Shown in pieces: positions 23,800-36,695 of a stretch of DNA of 64,000 nt. The notes beneath the pieces are model-generated. The model saw only the letters and a program-made list of their open reading frames with translations, had not been told where the DNA came from and ran no database searches. The DNA is from Hermatobates lingyangjiaoensis. Taxonomy: Eukaryota; Arthropoda; Insecta; Hemiptera; Hermatobatidae. Every line of letters starts with the position of its first letter. Within the stretch, counting starts at the first letter, position 1. The translations under genes and the position numbers were made by a program. Location of the stretch: the NCBI GenBank assembly GCA_026182355.1, contig JAPFBL010001617.1, positions 3,693,001-3,757,000 of the forward strand. Reading direction: 5' to 3'.

Positions 23800-25480
23800 T
23801 TAGAACATAGAGTGGTTTGATTAGATCAAGAAGTGAAAATATCAATCTTTTAATACTTTATATTGTATAATAATCGTATCTCATATCTTAACATAAATGA
23901 ACATAAAGTCCTAAAAGAAACAGACGATTTAGAATAGCTCTTATCGATTATTATAGGCAGACGTAAACATTTCAACTTTCTTCTGACATTCATCCATTAG
24001 ACATTTTTTTTTCAATTTTTGATTTGTTAATAAACAATAAAGCATTAAATTGTCATAAAATATAATTTTTAAAGGATTATGATTCCAAAGTGTAGCAGTC
24101 GATCCTTTCGTTCAACTTAAGCAGCAATGCCATGAATGCATTGCAAGTATTTCAGAATTTAACTTGTCTGCTATGAAGACTAATTAGAAGATAATAAAGA
24201 AAAACAATATCATTGAATAAAAATTAGCCAGTAGGAAAAATATTAACATGAATTCATGTTCAACAGTTACAAATTTACATTTATTCTCAAAGAAAAACAG
24301 CACAAATTAAATTGATCAGAAACATAAGATGCTAATTCAGATTTAAATAGATGTAATAAACTTAGCTTTAGAAAACTGTTTGTTATATAAGGCAATAGAG
24401 TTGACATATCTCTCTGTTTTACCTTTTCATCAAAGTCAAATCGTAGGATTTCGAGATGGATCTCCATAGTCATACATATTCTGAAACTATATGAACCAGG
24501 CTACTTGAAACCGTATGCTTCATTTACTCATTATAGTGTGCTTTGCGTAATAGCATCATACGTACGACTGTTTAAAACAATGCATATTATTTTAGATTAC
24601 TTTAACGGATCGGACAGTCTTCTTTTTCTGTAAGCCATTAATGAACGAAATGGTAAAAGTTAATGACATATTGATAAGCTATATAACGAAGATCATCAGA
24701 TCAGTTTACATCTAAGTCTGAAAAACTCATAAGAAATATAATACATAAAGGATTGAGTGAAAAATATTCAGATACAACATTTTAAAAGAAAATGGCTTTA
24801 GGAAAAAGTCTGAAAACTCGTAGACATTCTCTAAAATGTTAATATGAAACATTTTTCTCTGTGAGATTAGATAACTCAAAATTTCAGGAAAGCGTAAAGG
24901 AATAAAATGAGTTTTACTATTTTTTTAAATTTTGACAGTGCTTGGATACTTTTACCGTGCAAGATATACAATATTTTTGTTTATAGTTTAAAATAAAATA
25001 TTCTTTTTGTTTTCAGTTGATTTCATTAAAACTAAATTAATTTAAATTTAATTTTAAATTATATTTAATTAAATTCAATTTAAAATCGAAATTAATCACT
25101 GTAAGTTAATTAATAGTAACTGTTTCCAAAATCCACACTTCTAAACTTTTTCATCATTAGTGGTGCTTGCTGTTCTTGGAGCAGCAAGCTTAGTTCCTAT
25201 TTGGCATATATTTCAGTTATGTGCTGTCTACATTATCAGATTAAAAGTAATTGTTAAAAATGATTCCTTTCTAACTTCATAAGTATAACCATAATTGTCA
25301 AAATAGTCTTTATCAATTAGTCTGAATTATATTCGTTTTTTTTGATACTTTAATTATAAAAATTCGGACTTTCGTAAAATTTTCCCTAGATACTGTACAA
25401 TATAGAAAGAACTAACAAAATGCGTATACTATATTTTAAACAAAAACATATCATATAAATTATTATTAATTTTTGATCGC
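23800..25480. other. Intron sequence, no feature seen
   Basis: AT-rich DNA with only short unsupported frames (24267-24473 minus). At 25165-25190 a small hairpin (GCTTGCTG...CAGCAAGC) is present without context. Confidence 0.4.
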
Positions 25481-25690
25481 CCGTTCAAAGACTGGGTGTA
25501 CTACTTACTTGTCAAATAAAAAAAAGTTCAAATTTTGTCTTGAAAAACTCTATGTGGAAGGAATTTTTAATCTATATAAATAAAAGAAATTTGTTGTATG
25601 TACATTGCTTAAAACTGACTCATTCAAGTTATCTTTATGTTTCATACATTACAGAAACTGAATCTAGCTTAGAAAACTTTATGTTTGTTT
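25481..25690 (+). repeat. Two Helitron end fragments
   Basis: 25481-25512 resembles a decayed Helitron 3' end in plus orientation (CCCGTTCAAAGACTGGGTGT, then ACTACT instead of CTAG). 25571-25690 is a good 5' end, A|TCTATATAAATAAAAGAAA followed by GTACATTGCTTAAAACTGAC, matching the 5' ends of the Helitrons at 17691 and 55116. The body of each is missing. Confidence 0.6.
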
Positions 25691-25734
25691 AAATTAACCC
25701 GTGATCATAAAAGATGAACGCCAATTAAACATTT

Positions 25735-26095
25735 AATATCTGATACTTTCCATGCTGTAATTGATTTATCGAATAAAATGTAATCAGTCTATATGTTGAA
25801 CACATGAATTTATGTGTTTACACTTAATATCACATGTAGATTTTCTTATGTTTTGATAAAACGTCTATAAATTTGATTTGAGTATGCAAAACTGGTTAAT
25901 CACTGATATTTTTTTTTCAATATATATTTTCGGCAATTGCAACAGAGTACAGCACGCAGGAAAAGCTAACATTTGCTCAGAATAAATTGGATTTTTATGA
26001 TTTTTGATACATAAAAAAAAGTGATTTTATAAAAAACACTATTATGTCCGAGTATAATAATTTTATGATAGATCAAAATGTAAAACATAATTCAA
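25735..26095 (+). repeat. Family A internal fragment
   Basis: The order GTAATCAGTCTATATGTTGA, TAGATTTTCTTATGTTTT, ATTTGAGTATGCAAAACTGG, AACAGAGTACAGCA is parallel to 49370-49720. Both family ends are missing. Confidence 0.5.
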
Positions 26096-26394
26096 AATTG
26101 GAAATATTCTTTGAAAAATTTGCTGTATAACCAAACCTTTTGATTGGATCAAATGAAATTTGCTGGCTAATAAACAGAGCAAGATTCTTGATTTTTGTTG
26201 AAATAAGACACTTGGTTTTATGAGCATAAAATCTAATGAAATTATTACATTCACCAGTAAATAAATGACTTTTGGGGTCACTTAGATGTCTAGCACTCAT
26301 TTTGACTAAATAACGTTAAACAAATTTTAATCTTTTGTAAAATTTAAACATTAGTAATAATATCACATTCTTATGTGACAGTAACTACAATATC

Positions 26395-26530
26395 AAACAA
26401 AACAATTTAGTAAGTCAATATTAGTAAGTCAATATATTCATTATTAGAACTAGACAGTTAATTGAAATGATCAATTTGATGTCAGTTTTCTAGACATATC
26501 CATACGGCCGGAGTATATCAAACTTACTTA
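26395..26530 (-). repeat. Dispersed repeat family B, copy 3 (inverted)
   Basis: Read on the minus strand it gives GATCAGATAAGTAAGTTTGA, ATATGTCTAG, TGACATC and ATCATTTCAATTAACTG, a diverged copy of 240-350 and 12570-12665. It ends at the start of the hAT-like fragment at 26537. Confidence 0.55.
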
Positions 26531-26536
26531 TCTGAT

Positions 26537-27060
26537 CCAGTGGTGGGATTCAAATTTTTTAAGAACCGGTTCGTGCGAAACGGTGCTTAAAATATTATGA
26601 GTTCGTCGAGTTAAATAGCTCAAGGAAGTTTTCCTGCTCATTGCTTGTTGCTTTAACATGATCACCAGCGATCAGTCTTTTTCTCATATTTTCTATTATT
26701 GTTTCCAGTAGCTTTTGACGAGGTGGGCTAACAAATCTGTGGTTTTCAGTAAACTGGATCTCTTTGAAAGCGTCCGAAGCAACCCTCTCATCAATTTCTT
26801 TTTCAAATGTCCCTATATTGTCCTTAAGCAATTCAAATGCTTTAATAGACCTCTTTATGAGGTTTTCTCCTCTGAACAAAGTTCATGGAGAAAAAGAACA
26901 GAGAACAAAAATTGAACAAAGTTCAATGCCCTTGGAGGGCATTACTGAGCAATGACATTTCATTCAAAATATCAATCATTAAAGCTAGGTCCTTCAAAAA
27001 ATTTTTGTTGCAAAGACGGGTAGCCCATCCCTGAATTATTTATCTAAACAAACGCTTACT
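26537..27060 (-). pseudogene. hAT-like transposase remnant (ZBED/FAM200/SCAND3 type)
   Basis: Read from right to left, one frame gives [20 protein letters not shown] and [14 protein letters not shown] (RLCxxxFLxDLAFLxDxxxHLNxLNxxLQ region). After a stop and frame change, a 94-codon frame at 26879-26595 gives FVSPPRQKLLETIIENMRKR and neighbouring helical text typical of the same proteins. On the plus strand, CAGTGGTGGGATTCAAATTT at 26537 looks like a hAT terminal repeat. I found no matching right end, so the element is partial. Confidence 0.65.
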
Positions 27061-29175
27061 TTAATCTGGCGATTTCAGGAAATTAGATCTAAAAACATTC
27101 AATATTTGATTCAGAACTAAAAGTTAAAACTAGGCCTAATGTAGGCTAGACCAACTCAACATCTGCATTGTCATGAGCAGTTTGAGCACTGTAACAGTTA
27201 CGCAAACGAAACTAAATTGTTTAGTTATATATAGGATATATACATGCGCAAATTACGTTGTCATACATGCGTTATTTTGAAAGGTTGCATTAGTCCCATT
27301 GATGATGCAGCCATTGCGAAACCGGTCGGGCGACTCCAACAGCGATAGACGAGATATGACTGTTGATAATAATATCTTAAATATCATTATCTTCTTACCC
27401 CATCATAACCACTAAAACTACTTATATGAATCAAATTTGAAAAACAAGGTCATTTATCTCCTGATGATGATTGGTGAACACTTGAAACAAGTTGAGTACT
27501 GGGAATATATTATATTACAAAGACAAACAAACAAAAGTGTTATTTAAGAAGAAACAAGTGAATGATGCTGAGAAAACAAGAAACAAGTCAGTCAAGTACG
27601 GTTATATCTTTAAAATATATGTATTCAAAAGATCTGCTACCAAAATTTACAAATTTATTACTTTATTCATATATTAATATGAATCAAAATGTATCAGAAA
27701 TTGGTCAGTTTTCTACCCCAAAAGTAAACGTTGCGATGCTTCATTTTTTTAAAAAATAATATGTTATTATGTTATTTTTGAATAGGCTTATAATTCAAGG
27801 GAAATATATGTATTTGTTAAGCTTACTCCCGCATGTAGAAGTTACGACATGTGACAGGAATCAGTTTGTCATGTATAGGTTATAGTATACATGTCATAGT
27901 GATCTATGTTACTATGTCAGGACATAGGTTATGTTTCTGGGTAGGTTGTCTAGTGCAGAAAGTGTTTAAGAAATCATAGAATGTAGAGAATTAATCCTAT
28001 AACTCTACAACATATAAAATATTCCAAGTGTAAATATTCCAAATAAAAATTAAAATAACTTGCAAAAGTATGAAATTTGGAAACATAAAGAACGTTAACT
28101 ATTATAGGAAGACAAATAATAACACACCTATCCAGCTTGCAACAGCACGTCACACCGCTCAAACTTAACATCAACTATTAAAACACAATTTCCAACAAAA
28201 AATACGAAATTTTACTAATAATAGAACTAATAAAAAAATTATTAACACATTTGAATATGTACTATTTAAATATGTAATTCACTTTTTTATTTAACTAGAG
28301 ACTTATTGTTTTTGTATTAAATATTTTAATAAAATTAAATATTTTGTTTTTTGCTCAATTTTCCTTAGAAACTGGCTTCATTTTAATCAAAAGAGTTAAT
28401 TTTATTAACAGAGTGTTTGTCCATGCAGTCGCATTTTTGTTATTGATTTATTCTTGTGGAGTATGAGCGATGATAGCTTTTCTTATACAAATGTTTGACA
28501 CTTCGCAGAAACTTAGTCACTGATTTTGCATTTGATTGTAGAGTGATCAATATTGTAACTGCATTACTAAGTAATGTTATCTATGCCGTTAAGAGTAAAA
28601 ACTCTACTGACTTTATCATGGAGGGATTAACTATTTTAAAATAAATAAAATTGTAACCGTTTCTTAAAATAAAGAATTTATCAGCACTCATACTGCCTAA
28701 GAGTAAATAAGATTAATTGAACAGAATTAGTAGACACTATATTAATCAAAACCATACTTTTGAGTTAATGAAACAAGAATTATAGTTAAGCAACAATTTA
28801 TGATGTTGTTGATGTTATATAGTCAAGCAACAATAAGAAAAAGAAGAAAAAAGCTGGACACTATTTGAATCCAGAAAACAGAGCGATTCCTGATATATTT
28901 TGTTTTTATGTAATATAGATATATATATTTGTTTCCATACAGTAAAACAGGGGTGCACAACTAGATAACTGTGAAGGACAAAAGTGTAATTCAAGATGTA
29001 GTAATATTAAATATGTGTTAATGAGAGGTTACGAGAATCAACAATTTATTTTGTAATAGTAGAAATATAATTGACTGATGCTTGTTTGTTTCCTGAACTA
29101 GTGTATTATCAGATTAAAGAGCCCACCTCGTAGTCTGAGTTGTGCACCCCCGTGAGGAAGGAGTTTAAGGCTGAC
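27061..29175. other. Intron sequence, no feature seen
   Basis: Frames at 27492-27759 (plus) and 27974-28174 (minus) are short and show no known motif. Nothing else was recognised in this AT-rich stretch. Confidence 0.4.
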
Positions 29176-29457
29176 TCTCGGCTATGTAGTCGATGGTGAA
29201 GGGCTGCGCAGCATCGTAGGGCACCTGCAGAGTCAAGAACCTTGTATTGGATCGGTAAGTGATATTGGAGGTCGAGGTTTCGTTTAGACCAAACTGGGTT
29301 ACTTTGCGACCTCTATTTTCCAGGACTGCTATTCCAGCGTAATCCTCTTGGGCCACCAAATCCGAATCCTCTCCAAACTCTGTGACGTTCTTCAGACGAA
29401 CGAAAATGACGCATGATGAACACGTTATGAGCTCCACGCGACATGTTCTGTTTCCGC
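29176..29457 (-). CDS. CUB/LDLa gene, exon 2: N-terminal CUB-like segment
   Basis: The exon encodes GNRTCRVELITCSSCVIF, a glycosylation-prone stretch, and then NTRFLTLQVPYDAAQPFTID followed by YIAE, which looks like the last strands of a CUB module. The N-terminal half of the usual CUB fold is not obvious, so this may be a divergent domain or an upstream exon may be missing. Three overlapping acceptors (ATTAGAGAG) are possible. Starting at 29457 gives phase 1 and joins the signal-peptide exon in frame. The donor GAGA|GTCAGC is weak but phase 1, matching exon 3. Without it the frame would end at a TAA eight bases downstream. Confidence 0.68.
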
Positions 29458-30104
29458 CTCTCTAATAAATTTCAAGAAAATATAAAGTGAATTAGAATAA
29501 TCTTAACATTTATTAAAAAGTCTTGAAGATTTAGTTTGTTGATAGCATATAATTTGAATATAACATAGATGTAATAAATTATATAAATAATATAGATAAA
29601 AAAAAAGGTTATATAAATGTTTTACAATAATTCTTTTAACTGAATATGAAGTGTATGCAAGCGTGAAAAATACCTTACGAATTACTTCACAGCAAATAAT
29701 TTCCATTATATGAAAGCGATAAATAAATATGAATTATTCATGTAAAAGATCTTTCGCAGACTCTAATGACCATTGATAACTTCATATTAGCATGTAAAGC
29801 CCTCATAACATTTTTCACGAGGAAATATTGATTTATCACGTAATTAACAACAAATTTAAAGATTAATTTGAAATATAAGTTAGTGATATCTATTAAGCTT
29901 AAATTCATGTTTTTAAATTCTTGATTATTCTAAACAAAAACTATTATTATTCTAAACGCCGTAATATTGGCTTCTTCTGTAGGTCTCTTATAATGTCATT
30001 CGGGTTCTTGACTTCTCTAATACCTGGAAAGAGTGCAGAAGTCACCTGCAATGCCACGTTGTTAATTTCAATAACTTTAAATAGCCTTATAGGATTAGTG
30101 TGCT

Positions 30105-30265
30105 TTAGTAAGATATTGTGGTCAGTCTTTTGGCTTGATAAGGTCAGTATAATCAGCAGTATGGTTTAATAAGGTCGATGTAGTCAGTTGTGTTTTTGAT
30201 AAGGCTAGTGAGGTCAGCAGTGTGATTTGATAAGGTCAATACATCAGTTGTATAGTTTGATAAGT
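30105..30265. repeat. Degenerate minisatellite, unit about 35 bp
   Basis: Imperfect repeats of TTTGATAAGGTCAGT(A)... with GTCAGCAGTGTGATTTGATA follow each other about four times. Just left of it (30060-29945, minus) is a 46-codon open stretch I cannot assign. Confidence 0.6.
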
Positions 30266-31800
30266 ATTGTCAGGAAGTAGTCGTGGTGAGATATGGGACT
30301 CAGGACAATCTGACCTGTCTGGGTCGCCATGTCATAGAAACTCCAGAGAACCCTCCTCTTGTCATATGCAAAATTCCAAAAAGCATAGTTACTCTCAACG
30401 ACTCCCTATGTACATTTGACGCTTTATAGATTTATCAGACTTGGAGCACCCCTTGTACCTCAACTTACACGTCGGGAATCACTGATATAAAAGATTTATT
30501 TGAAGTTAGTTATCAATAATTATTATTGCTATCCATAATAATGCAAGAAAATTACTTATTAAATGTGAAACAATCAAAGCTTAATTTAAAAACCTCGATT
30601 TAAGGGATATTGGACACAGCGGACATAAACTCAAATAGCCGATTAACCCTGAAAGTGTTGTATAGACATTGTAATACATTTTCCATGCTCCCAAAAAAAA
30701 CCACGTTATCGGCCAATTATAAACATCAGACAAATTTTCAAGAAGTTACATTTTCATTAATGAATTTCATTGTGTTATTCCTAGATATTCAAATTAATTC
30801 ATTATTAATATTTAATAATTTAATGTATTATTCTGTATGATTTAGAATGAATTTCCATGATTAAATTGCCTTGTAAATTTCATGTTCCTTCAATTGTAAT
30901 ATTTAATAACTTACATTTTGCAATTTTAACTTGTTACTTTCTTTATGTTCTGTGTAGGTCAATGATCTGCAACTATAGTTTTATTTGCAACCAGTATTTA
31001 CTAGGAATTTCTAGTTACCTGTTCAACTACAGTACTTGGTGTGTGCGCAATGCTGAATTTATATTAGTTATCTAATATCTACGTTCTTGAATCAGCTTAC
31101 CAAGTCTGATTTGAAATGAAACTAAGGTATAAGAAATTATTCTGGTTGTACAGTTAAGTAGCAGGTCTTATGGTTGAATTAGGTTCACTTTTTTATGCTA
31201 TATGTAATGTTCAGATAGTAGCATATAAATATTTCCTCCTCCAATTTATATCTAAGTTGCAGTAAATTTGTCAGCGGTTACGGTTTGATTGCTATATTTT
31301 CTTGACCGTAATTATGATTACGCTCTTACTTAACCTCTAGTCAATGATATGAAGTTATTATCTTAGGAAGTTTACGAGTTTATATGAATTTTACTTTGGA
31401 CCCAGCTATCTGAATAGTAGGCTAAAACTATTTGTGCCCTTTTCCATGTACTTTTACTTTAACTTTTCTAAATCTTGTTATTTTTTGTTTTGAGAAAGAG
31501 TTCACTAGGGTTGTTGAATCACTGATGCCCTTTTCTATAAATTATATCCGTTCTACAGCCAACAGGGATCTCTAGATATTTCTTTTGAGTTCAAAATTGA
31601 CCATGAAGAATTGAAATCTCTAATTGCACTAATAAAATTGGACGCAATAACACTTCTTAACTGTCCATCTTGAAACTGATTTTAATTAAGACTCATGAAG
31701 CTATTATATTAGATTGGATTTATGATATAGCATAATCAGCCAATAACAGATAATTAGATATTATGCTTCATTCAAAATACGGTAACCTACCTAATTTAGT
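30266..31800. other. Intron sequence, no feature seen
   Basis: 30275-30480 is somewhat richer in G+C and may be an old retroelement scrap, but I cannot assign it. The remaining AT-rich DNA shows only short frames without motifs. Confidence 0.35.
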
Positions 31801-31814
31801 AATTAATTAATACA

Positions 31815-33462
31815 AATTTATTTTTTACTTTAGTATAAGTAAAGTATAGTGATTGCCAAAAAACTTTGATCTCGCGATTTTGACAGAATAAAATGTTTTG
31901 AGGTCCCCAAAGTCGTTTTATGAAGTTTTTTTGATGATGTCTTTTTGTGTGTGTGGGTGAATGGGTGTATATCCAAAAGTTTGTGTAGACGCTACAGTCC
32001 ACAATCTTTGACGGATCAAATTGATGTTATACACAAAAATGAACCCCATAGTGTAGATGTGTTGTATAGTTTGGGAGGAATTATGCATAATTGAAAAGTC
32101 ACTTTTTTGGCTAAAACGTGTTTTTAGACATTTTTTTTCTTAATCTATTAATTATAAATTTTTGAAATTTAGCATTTAGTTAAAGTTGAAAGTTTTATTC
32201 AGTTATTTTAGTAATAACTGAAAAAATTATCAGATTTTTGAATTGAACAAAATGTAATAACTTTGACTTATCATTCTATCTGAAAGTTTGTAACGGCTAT
32301 GCAAGCCATACCTTTTGACAGATCAGAATGAAATTATGCATGAAAATAGAACATTATGTGGGAAATGAGTTGAATTATTTTTTTTTAAAATAACATCAAC
32401 AAAAGTTGGTTAGAGTACATTTTCTGTTTTCAAGAAATGTTTTTTTGATGCTAAACGGACCATTAATGAGCAATGGAATTCTGCCAGAAAATAGAAAAAA
32501 AATGAAAATTAAAAAAAACTGTGAAATTTCAATTTTGGTAAAGAGTGAAGAAGCGATAAAAACTGAATACTCATCCTGGACTAATGGATCACCTGCTATA
32601 CTTGTTGGATTTGTTTACATTTATTCACATTGTTTATGTTGATTTAGAAATATTTTAAGTCAATTGACTGAAACAAAATTATGTTTAGATGTTTAATGAA
32701 AGCATTTGAAATGATTTAATGACATAGTATGAGATGTAGGAAGTATTAAATTTACATTTAAAAAATCAACGCTAATCAGGCTGGATTTGTCTAACAAAAT
32801 AATCTAATCAATTTATATGTTGCACCCTTGAAAAAACTTAACATAGATTTTCTTGTGTTCATGAATCATATTACCTTTGGCTTATATTGAAGTATGAGTA
32901 ATGGACCCCTTTGTTCGATATTTCAAATCGGATACTAATTTTAAGCTGATTCTTTATTGCTACATTGGCACTGGCATTTTTTCTTACAGGCTTCTGACAT
33001 TTTTCGATAACATGGGAATATTTTAAAGTCTTGTAGGGAAAGCTTTAGCTTAAATATTCAATGTAGAAGGAGGTCAGATATACGAGATCAAATGTACAGG
33101 ATCTACTGGCCATATAATGTTACAGATGGTCATGTATGAGATCCATTGACTGTAGGAACAAAATCCATGTTCAACTGTAAGAGATTATTTGGTAACAGAA
33201 AATCTTCACTTTGGCTTTACAAAAGTGTGATTACTGCAGCGTAATACCAAGGGTATTATATGATTTAGTTCTGTGATATAACGAAATAAGCGTGTATATT
33301 GATATCTGGTGCAATCACTATCTGTATGGTCTCCAGGAATGAAATGATAATAAACATCTCCCGTATAGACATTTATATTATGTCTAAATGGGATAATATA
33401 TACCCAAAAAGTTTGATATTATATTACGTATAGTAAAGTCGAGTGTTGCTCACTCTAGATTT
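31815..33462 (+). mobile_element. Family A element, near full-length copy
   Basis: The left end TACTTTAGTATAAGTAAAGT is at 31826 with the usual TATAGTGATTG continuation and a T/G-rich tract near 31940. The right end is TATAGTAAAGTCGAGTGTTG followed by CTCACTCTAGATTTTTAATT near 33460. At 1.65 kb it represents the common full form of the family. Confidence 0.7.
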
Positions 33463-33639
33463 TTAATTGAGTGTCCAATAATAATTTTAATTTAATTAAA
33501 ATAAATGATATATTTATAATTGTTAATTAATAATGATAAAAGACAAGGGTACTCTGAGTGTGGCAGATGTGGCATTCTATTGGCAATTAACAAAAGGCGA
33601 TCAACAAATGTCAAAACGAACTACTAATCTATACTATTG

Positions 33640-34325
33640 TAAAACAAGCCCTGTCAGTCTATCGTCTCGTACAGATGTAAACAAATCCGACAAATAAGGC
33701 TAGTAATCCATTATTCGAAGATGAATTTTCAGTTTTTATATGCATATTTCTTTTTGCCGTAATCAGTATTTTATGAAATTTTTTTTATTACTTCCAAATT
33801 TTAGGTTTAGTTTTTGACAAAATTTCATTGCTTTATAGTAAGCGATTTATCGTTACAAAAGCTTTTCTGATGACATGAAATATACTATAACGCTCCTTTT
33901 TGATAATATAATTTTAAATAAAAATACCTCATCTCATTCCCCAAAGAGGCTTTATTTTTAGGATTAATTTCATTGTGATCCATCAAACGGTATGAACTGT
34001 ATTCTCTTCACAACCTTTCAGATGGAATCATCCGTCAAAATTTTTACAGTTTATTGACAAAAAATATTTTTAATTTTTAAAAAACTGAGATTTTTTTTAG
34101 TTATTTCTTTTATTGGTTCCATTATAATGCCTAAATTTTAAGACTTTAGTCTTTTGTAATTTAAGAGAAAAGAAATGTTGTCTAAAAACACATTTAGCCA
34201 TAAATTGACTTTCCCAGCATACATAATTACTCTCAAACTATACAACAAATCTACACTATAAGACCCATATATGAGTAAAACATTAATTTAATCCATCAAA
34301 GATTGAGAACTGCAGTGGCTTAACA
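33640..34325 (-). repeat. Family A left-half fragment (inverted)
   Basis: Internal family segments appear in reverse order (ATCCGACAAATAAGG, GCGATTTATCGTTACAAAAG, CCATCAAACGGTATGAACTG, CCATCAAAGATTGAGAACTG). It follows directly on the preceding copy, so the two form a back-to-back pair. It lacks both family ends. Confidence 0.55.
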
Positions 34326-34329
34326 AACT

Positions 34330-35500
34330 TCGGATACACACCCGTTTCCAGTAACATACGTTGCAAAATTTTGCAACAGTACCATATCTTCTGGCATCGT
34401 CGCCACATTACTTAAACTTGGTCGTATATCACACTCACGCTTTAAATTCCCAATGCCAGTGATGCCTGCATCTACGTGTAATATCCGTCCTCTAGATAAA
34501 AAATTGGTGTCCACTCTCCTAAGCAAAATTGGCGGAGTGGAACGAGTCGTGCATCGATGAGTAAGAAGCATCTTCTAGAATCATTACATTGCACTCTACA
34601 AGACGTAATGAATAACGATGACTTATTTGGAGGGAAACTTATAGTCGGAGGAGGGGATTTCCGTTAAAATGAGGGCAGCGTCAAGATGTCTTCGATGCTT
34701 ACATCAAGAAATCTCAACATTGTCGATATTACTACGTTCTGCATCTTATGGAAAATATGAAAGTACAAAGCTGCAGCAATGATGGTGACTTGGTCATTTT
34801 ACACGGCTTCAACGCTATACTTAGTGGTTTCTTAGAAAAGAAACAGTTGCTAATGACCTCACTCGTATTTTACAATGTTTAACTGAAATGTTTTCAAATA
34901 TGTGTGTAAATTATAAGCAAACAACTTTGTTTACAACAATATCATGACCAATTTTACTGATAGTAACTGGTGTCACGGAGGGCAATTCTCACCACAAGAT
35001 TTAATGATGTCAACAGAATTACTGGTGAAATAATGAAATTATTACCTGGTGGCATGATCTCATTGAAAAATATCGACACAATTGTTGAAGAGACTATCAA
35101 GTTATATTGTATCCACAAGAGTTTTTAAATTCTCTTAACGGCTGAGGACTGCCTCCTCTGCTTATTGACTTGAAAATTGGTGCTCTAATAATGCTTCTTA
35201 GAAATATAGATAAGCAAAGAGGACACTGCAAAGTTCAAGATACACAGTTCTTGCAACATTAATCGCGGCAAGGATGTTTAGTGGAGTTGAAGGAGGAAAT
35301 ATTTTTCTTGTACCAGGAATGAGCTTGCAGTAGTCAGACTCAGACTTGGAATGTCAATTATGGAAAGTTTAGTACAGAGTCTTAGTAAATGTGGTCTGTA
35401 TCTACCATCACAAGTATTTACTCATGGTCAGTTGTATGTGCTTTAAGTCGTGTTGGAGGTCCAAACAACCTTTAGAAGGCTAAATGGAAAATAACTCGAC
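34330..35500 (+). pseudogene. Helitron/PIF1-type helicase pseudogene
   Basis: Across shifting frames the plus strand gives LHCTLQDVMNNDDLFGGKL followed by IVGGGDFR (the DRTLxDIMNN...FGGKxxxLGGDFRQ motif II region), then HLMENMKVQSCSNDGD, PPLLIDLKIGALIMLLRNID (LPPHxLxLKxGAPIMLLRNLD), ARMFSGVEGGNIFLVP, and FTHGQLYV with a one-base loss before ALSRVGGPNN (motif VI). Order and spacing match Helitron helicases. Several stops and indels show it is dead. It differs from the relics at 16.4 and 54.2 kb, so it is a separate lineage. Helitron ends were not found. Confidence 0.8.
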
Positions 35501-36306
35501 AAAGTAACTAACTGGACTTGATATACAAGGTTAAGTATATCACAGAACGTTTACTTTATATTCAGTAAATGTTGAACCTTAAAGATTTGCTCAAGTTGGC
35601 GTGGCAGACGCTAAATACCAGCAAGCAATTAATTATTATTTTAGCTGATTCATAACTAATACAATTATAACAATAATAACAATTATAACAATAACATCGT
35701 GCATTATCGGAATTGTTTTGGTAGTCACGAAATGACTCTCGTGTCAATAGGAGATGAGCATATGCAAACTAAACAAACATTTATGTTAAATAAAGCATCC
35801 TAAAACTACTGAACGCTTTAGAATTGTATGAAATTTTATGCACACAAAAAACGAAAGAAGCAATGAATAATTATTCATTTCTTAAGTTAATTATAATTGA
35901 ATAATGCATGGCTGAAGATCTACTTAGGTGTGTGTGTAGAGCAAGTGATTTCAATGAGATTTTTACCAGACATGAAATTGAAGTGAGTTTACTGGAAGTT
36001 GGAGAGTGGGACAGCACCCCTTTCTGGCCCATGGTAAGGAAGAGCGTAGCTGAGCCCCTACAACAAAGGTGGTCAAGTCTGTCTGATGGAGTTCTTGCAC
36101 ATTCTACCACAGCTCTCAACGAGCCACCACCTTTAACAACCACATTTCTTTATATGGTACAAAACACCAACCATATTATCTAATTTTAGCTTACTAAATA
36201 TAGAATACAGTGCCATAAAAGTGTAGATATTGTATTTTGAGCTTTCAACTGTTTTTATGTTTTTGGTCTAAAGAAGGTGGTGATATCAACATTCACTTGT
36301 TCAATT
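35501..36306. other. No assigned gene; AT repeat and one open patch
   Basis: 35640-35700 contains a short run of (TTATAACAATAATAAC)-like repeats. At 35871-36183 both strands stay open for about 90 codons in a more G+C-rich patch. The plus frame reads FWPMVRKSVAEPLQQRWSS, but I recognise no family and consider it an unassigned scrap of a mobile element. Confidence 0.35.
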
Positions 36307-36311
36307 ACTCT

Positions 36312-36695
36312 TGTTGTGGCTGGTATCACAACTGGGGTTGCTTGAGGGTAGCTGCTGCTTGGTTGGAGAGTTGGCCTGTGATGACAGAGATGCTTGAATG
36401 ATGGTGGAGAGAGTGGGCGCTTGGAGGTTGGGAAGTGAATGCTTGATGTCTTGCTTGCTTGGAGGTAGAGAATAGAATGCTTGAGGTGTTGACTGCTTGC
36501 TGGTTGAGAAGGGAATGAATGCTTGAGGTGGTGTTTGCTTGCTGGGAGAGAAGGGAATGAATAGGCGAAGGGTCCGAGACTAGCCAGGTAACATTGGGCA
36601 AAGTTAGGAGGGCAGGTACTGCTAAGCTACCCTAAGCCGGCATGTACCGCTAGGCAGCCCTAAGAGAGCAGGTATACTAAGTGAAAATCTGAACA
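36312..36695 (-). repeat. BEL/Pao 3' LTR
   Basis: 384 bp, TG...CA ends, one mismatch to the other LTR. It contains about 2.5 imperfect 44-bp repeats (AGAAGGGAATGAATGCTTGA) and a 91-codon open frame on the minus strand, identical but for one residue in both LTRs and with no known motif. Confidence 0.95.

Noticed and set aside
30000..30140. Minus-strand 46-codon open stretch as an exon
   Set aside because: No domain or convincing splice sites; it adjoins a minisatellite.
35871..36183. Overlapping open frames of about 90 codons on both strands as a gene
   Set aside because: No start context, splice sites or recognisable domain; both strands are open simply because the patch is G+C-richer.
36326..36601. 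91-codon frame in each LTR as a separate gene
   Set aside because: It occurs in both LTRs only because they are copies, and its low-complexity Ser/Gln text has no known motif.
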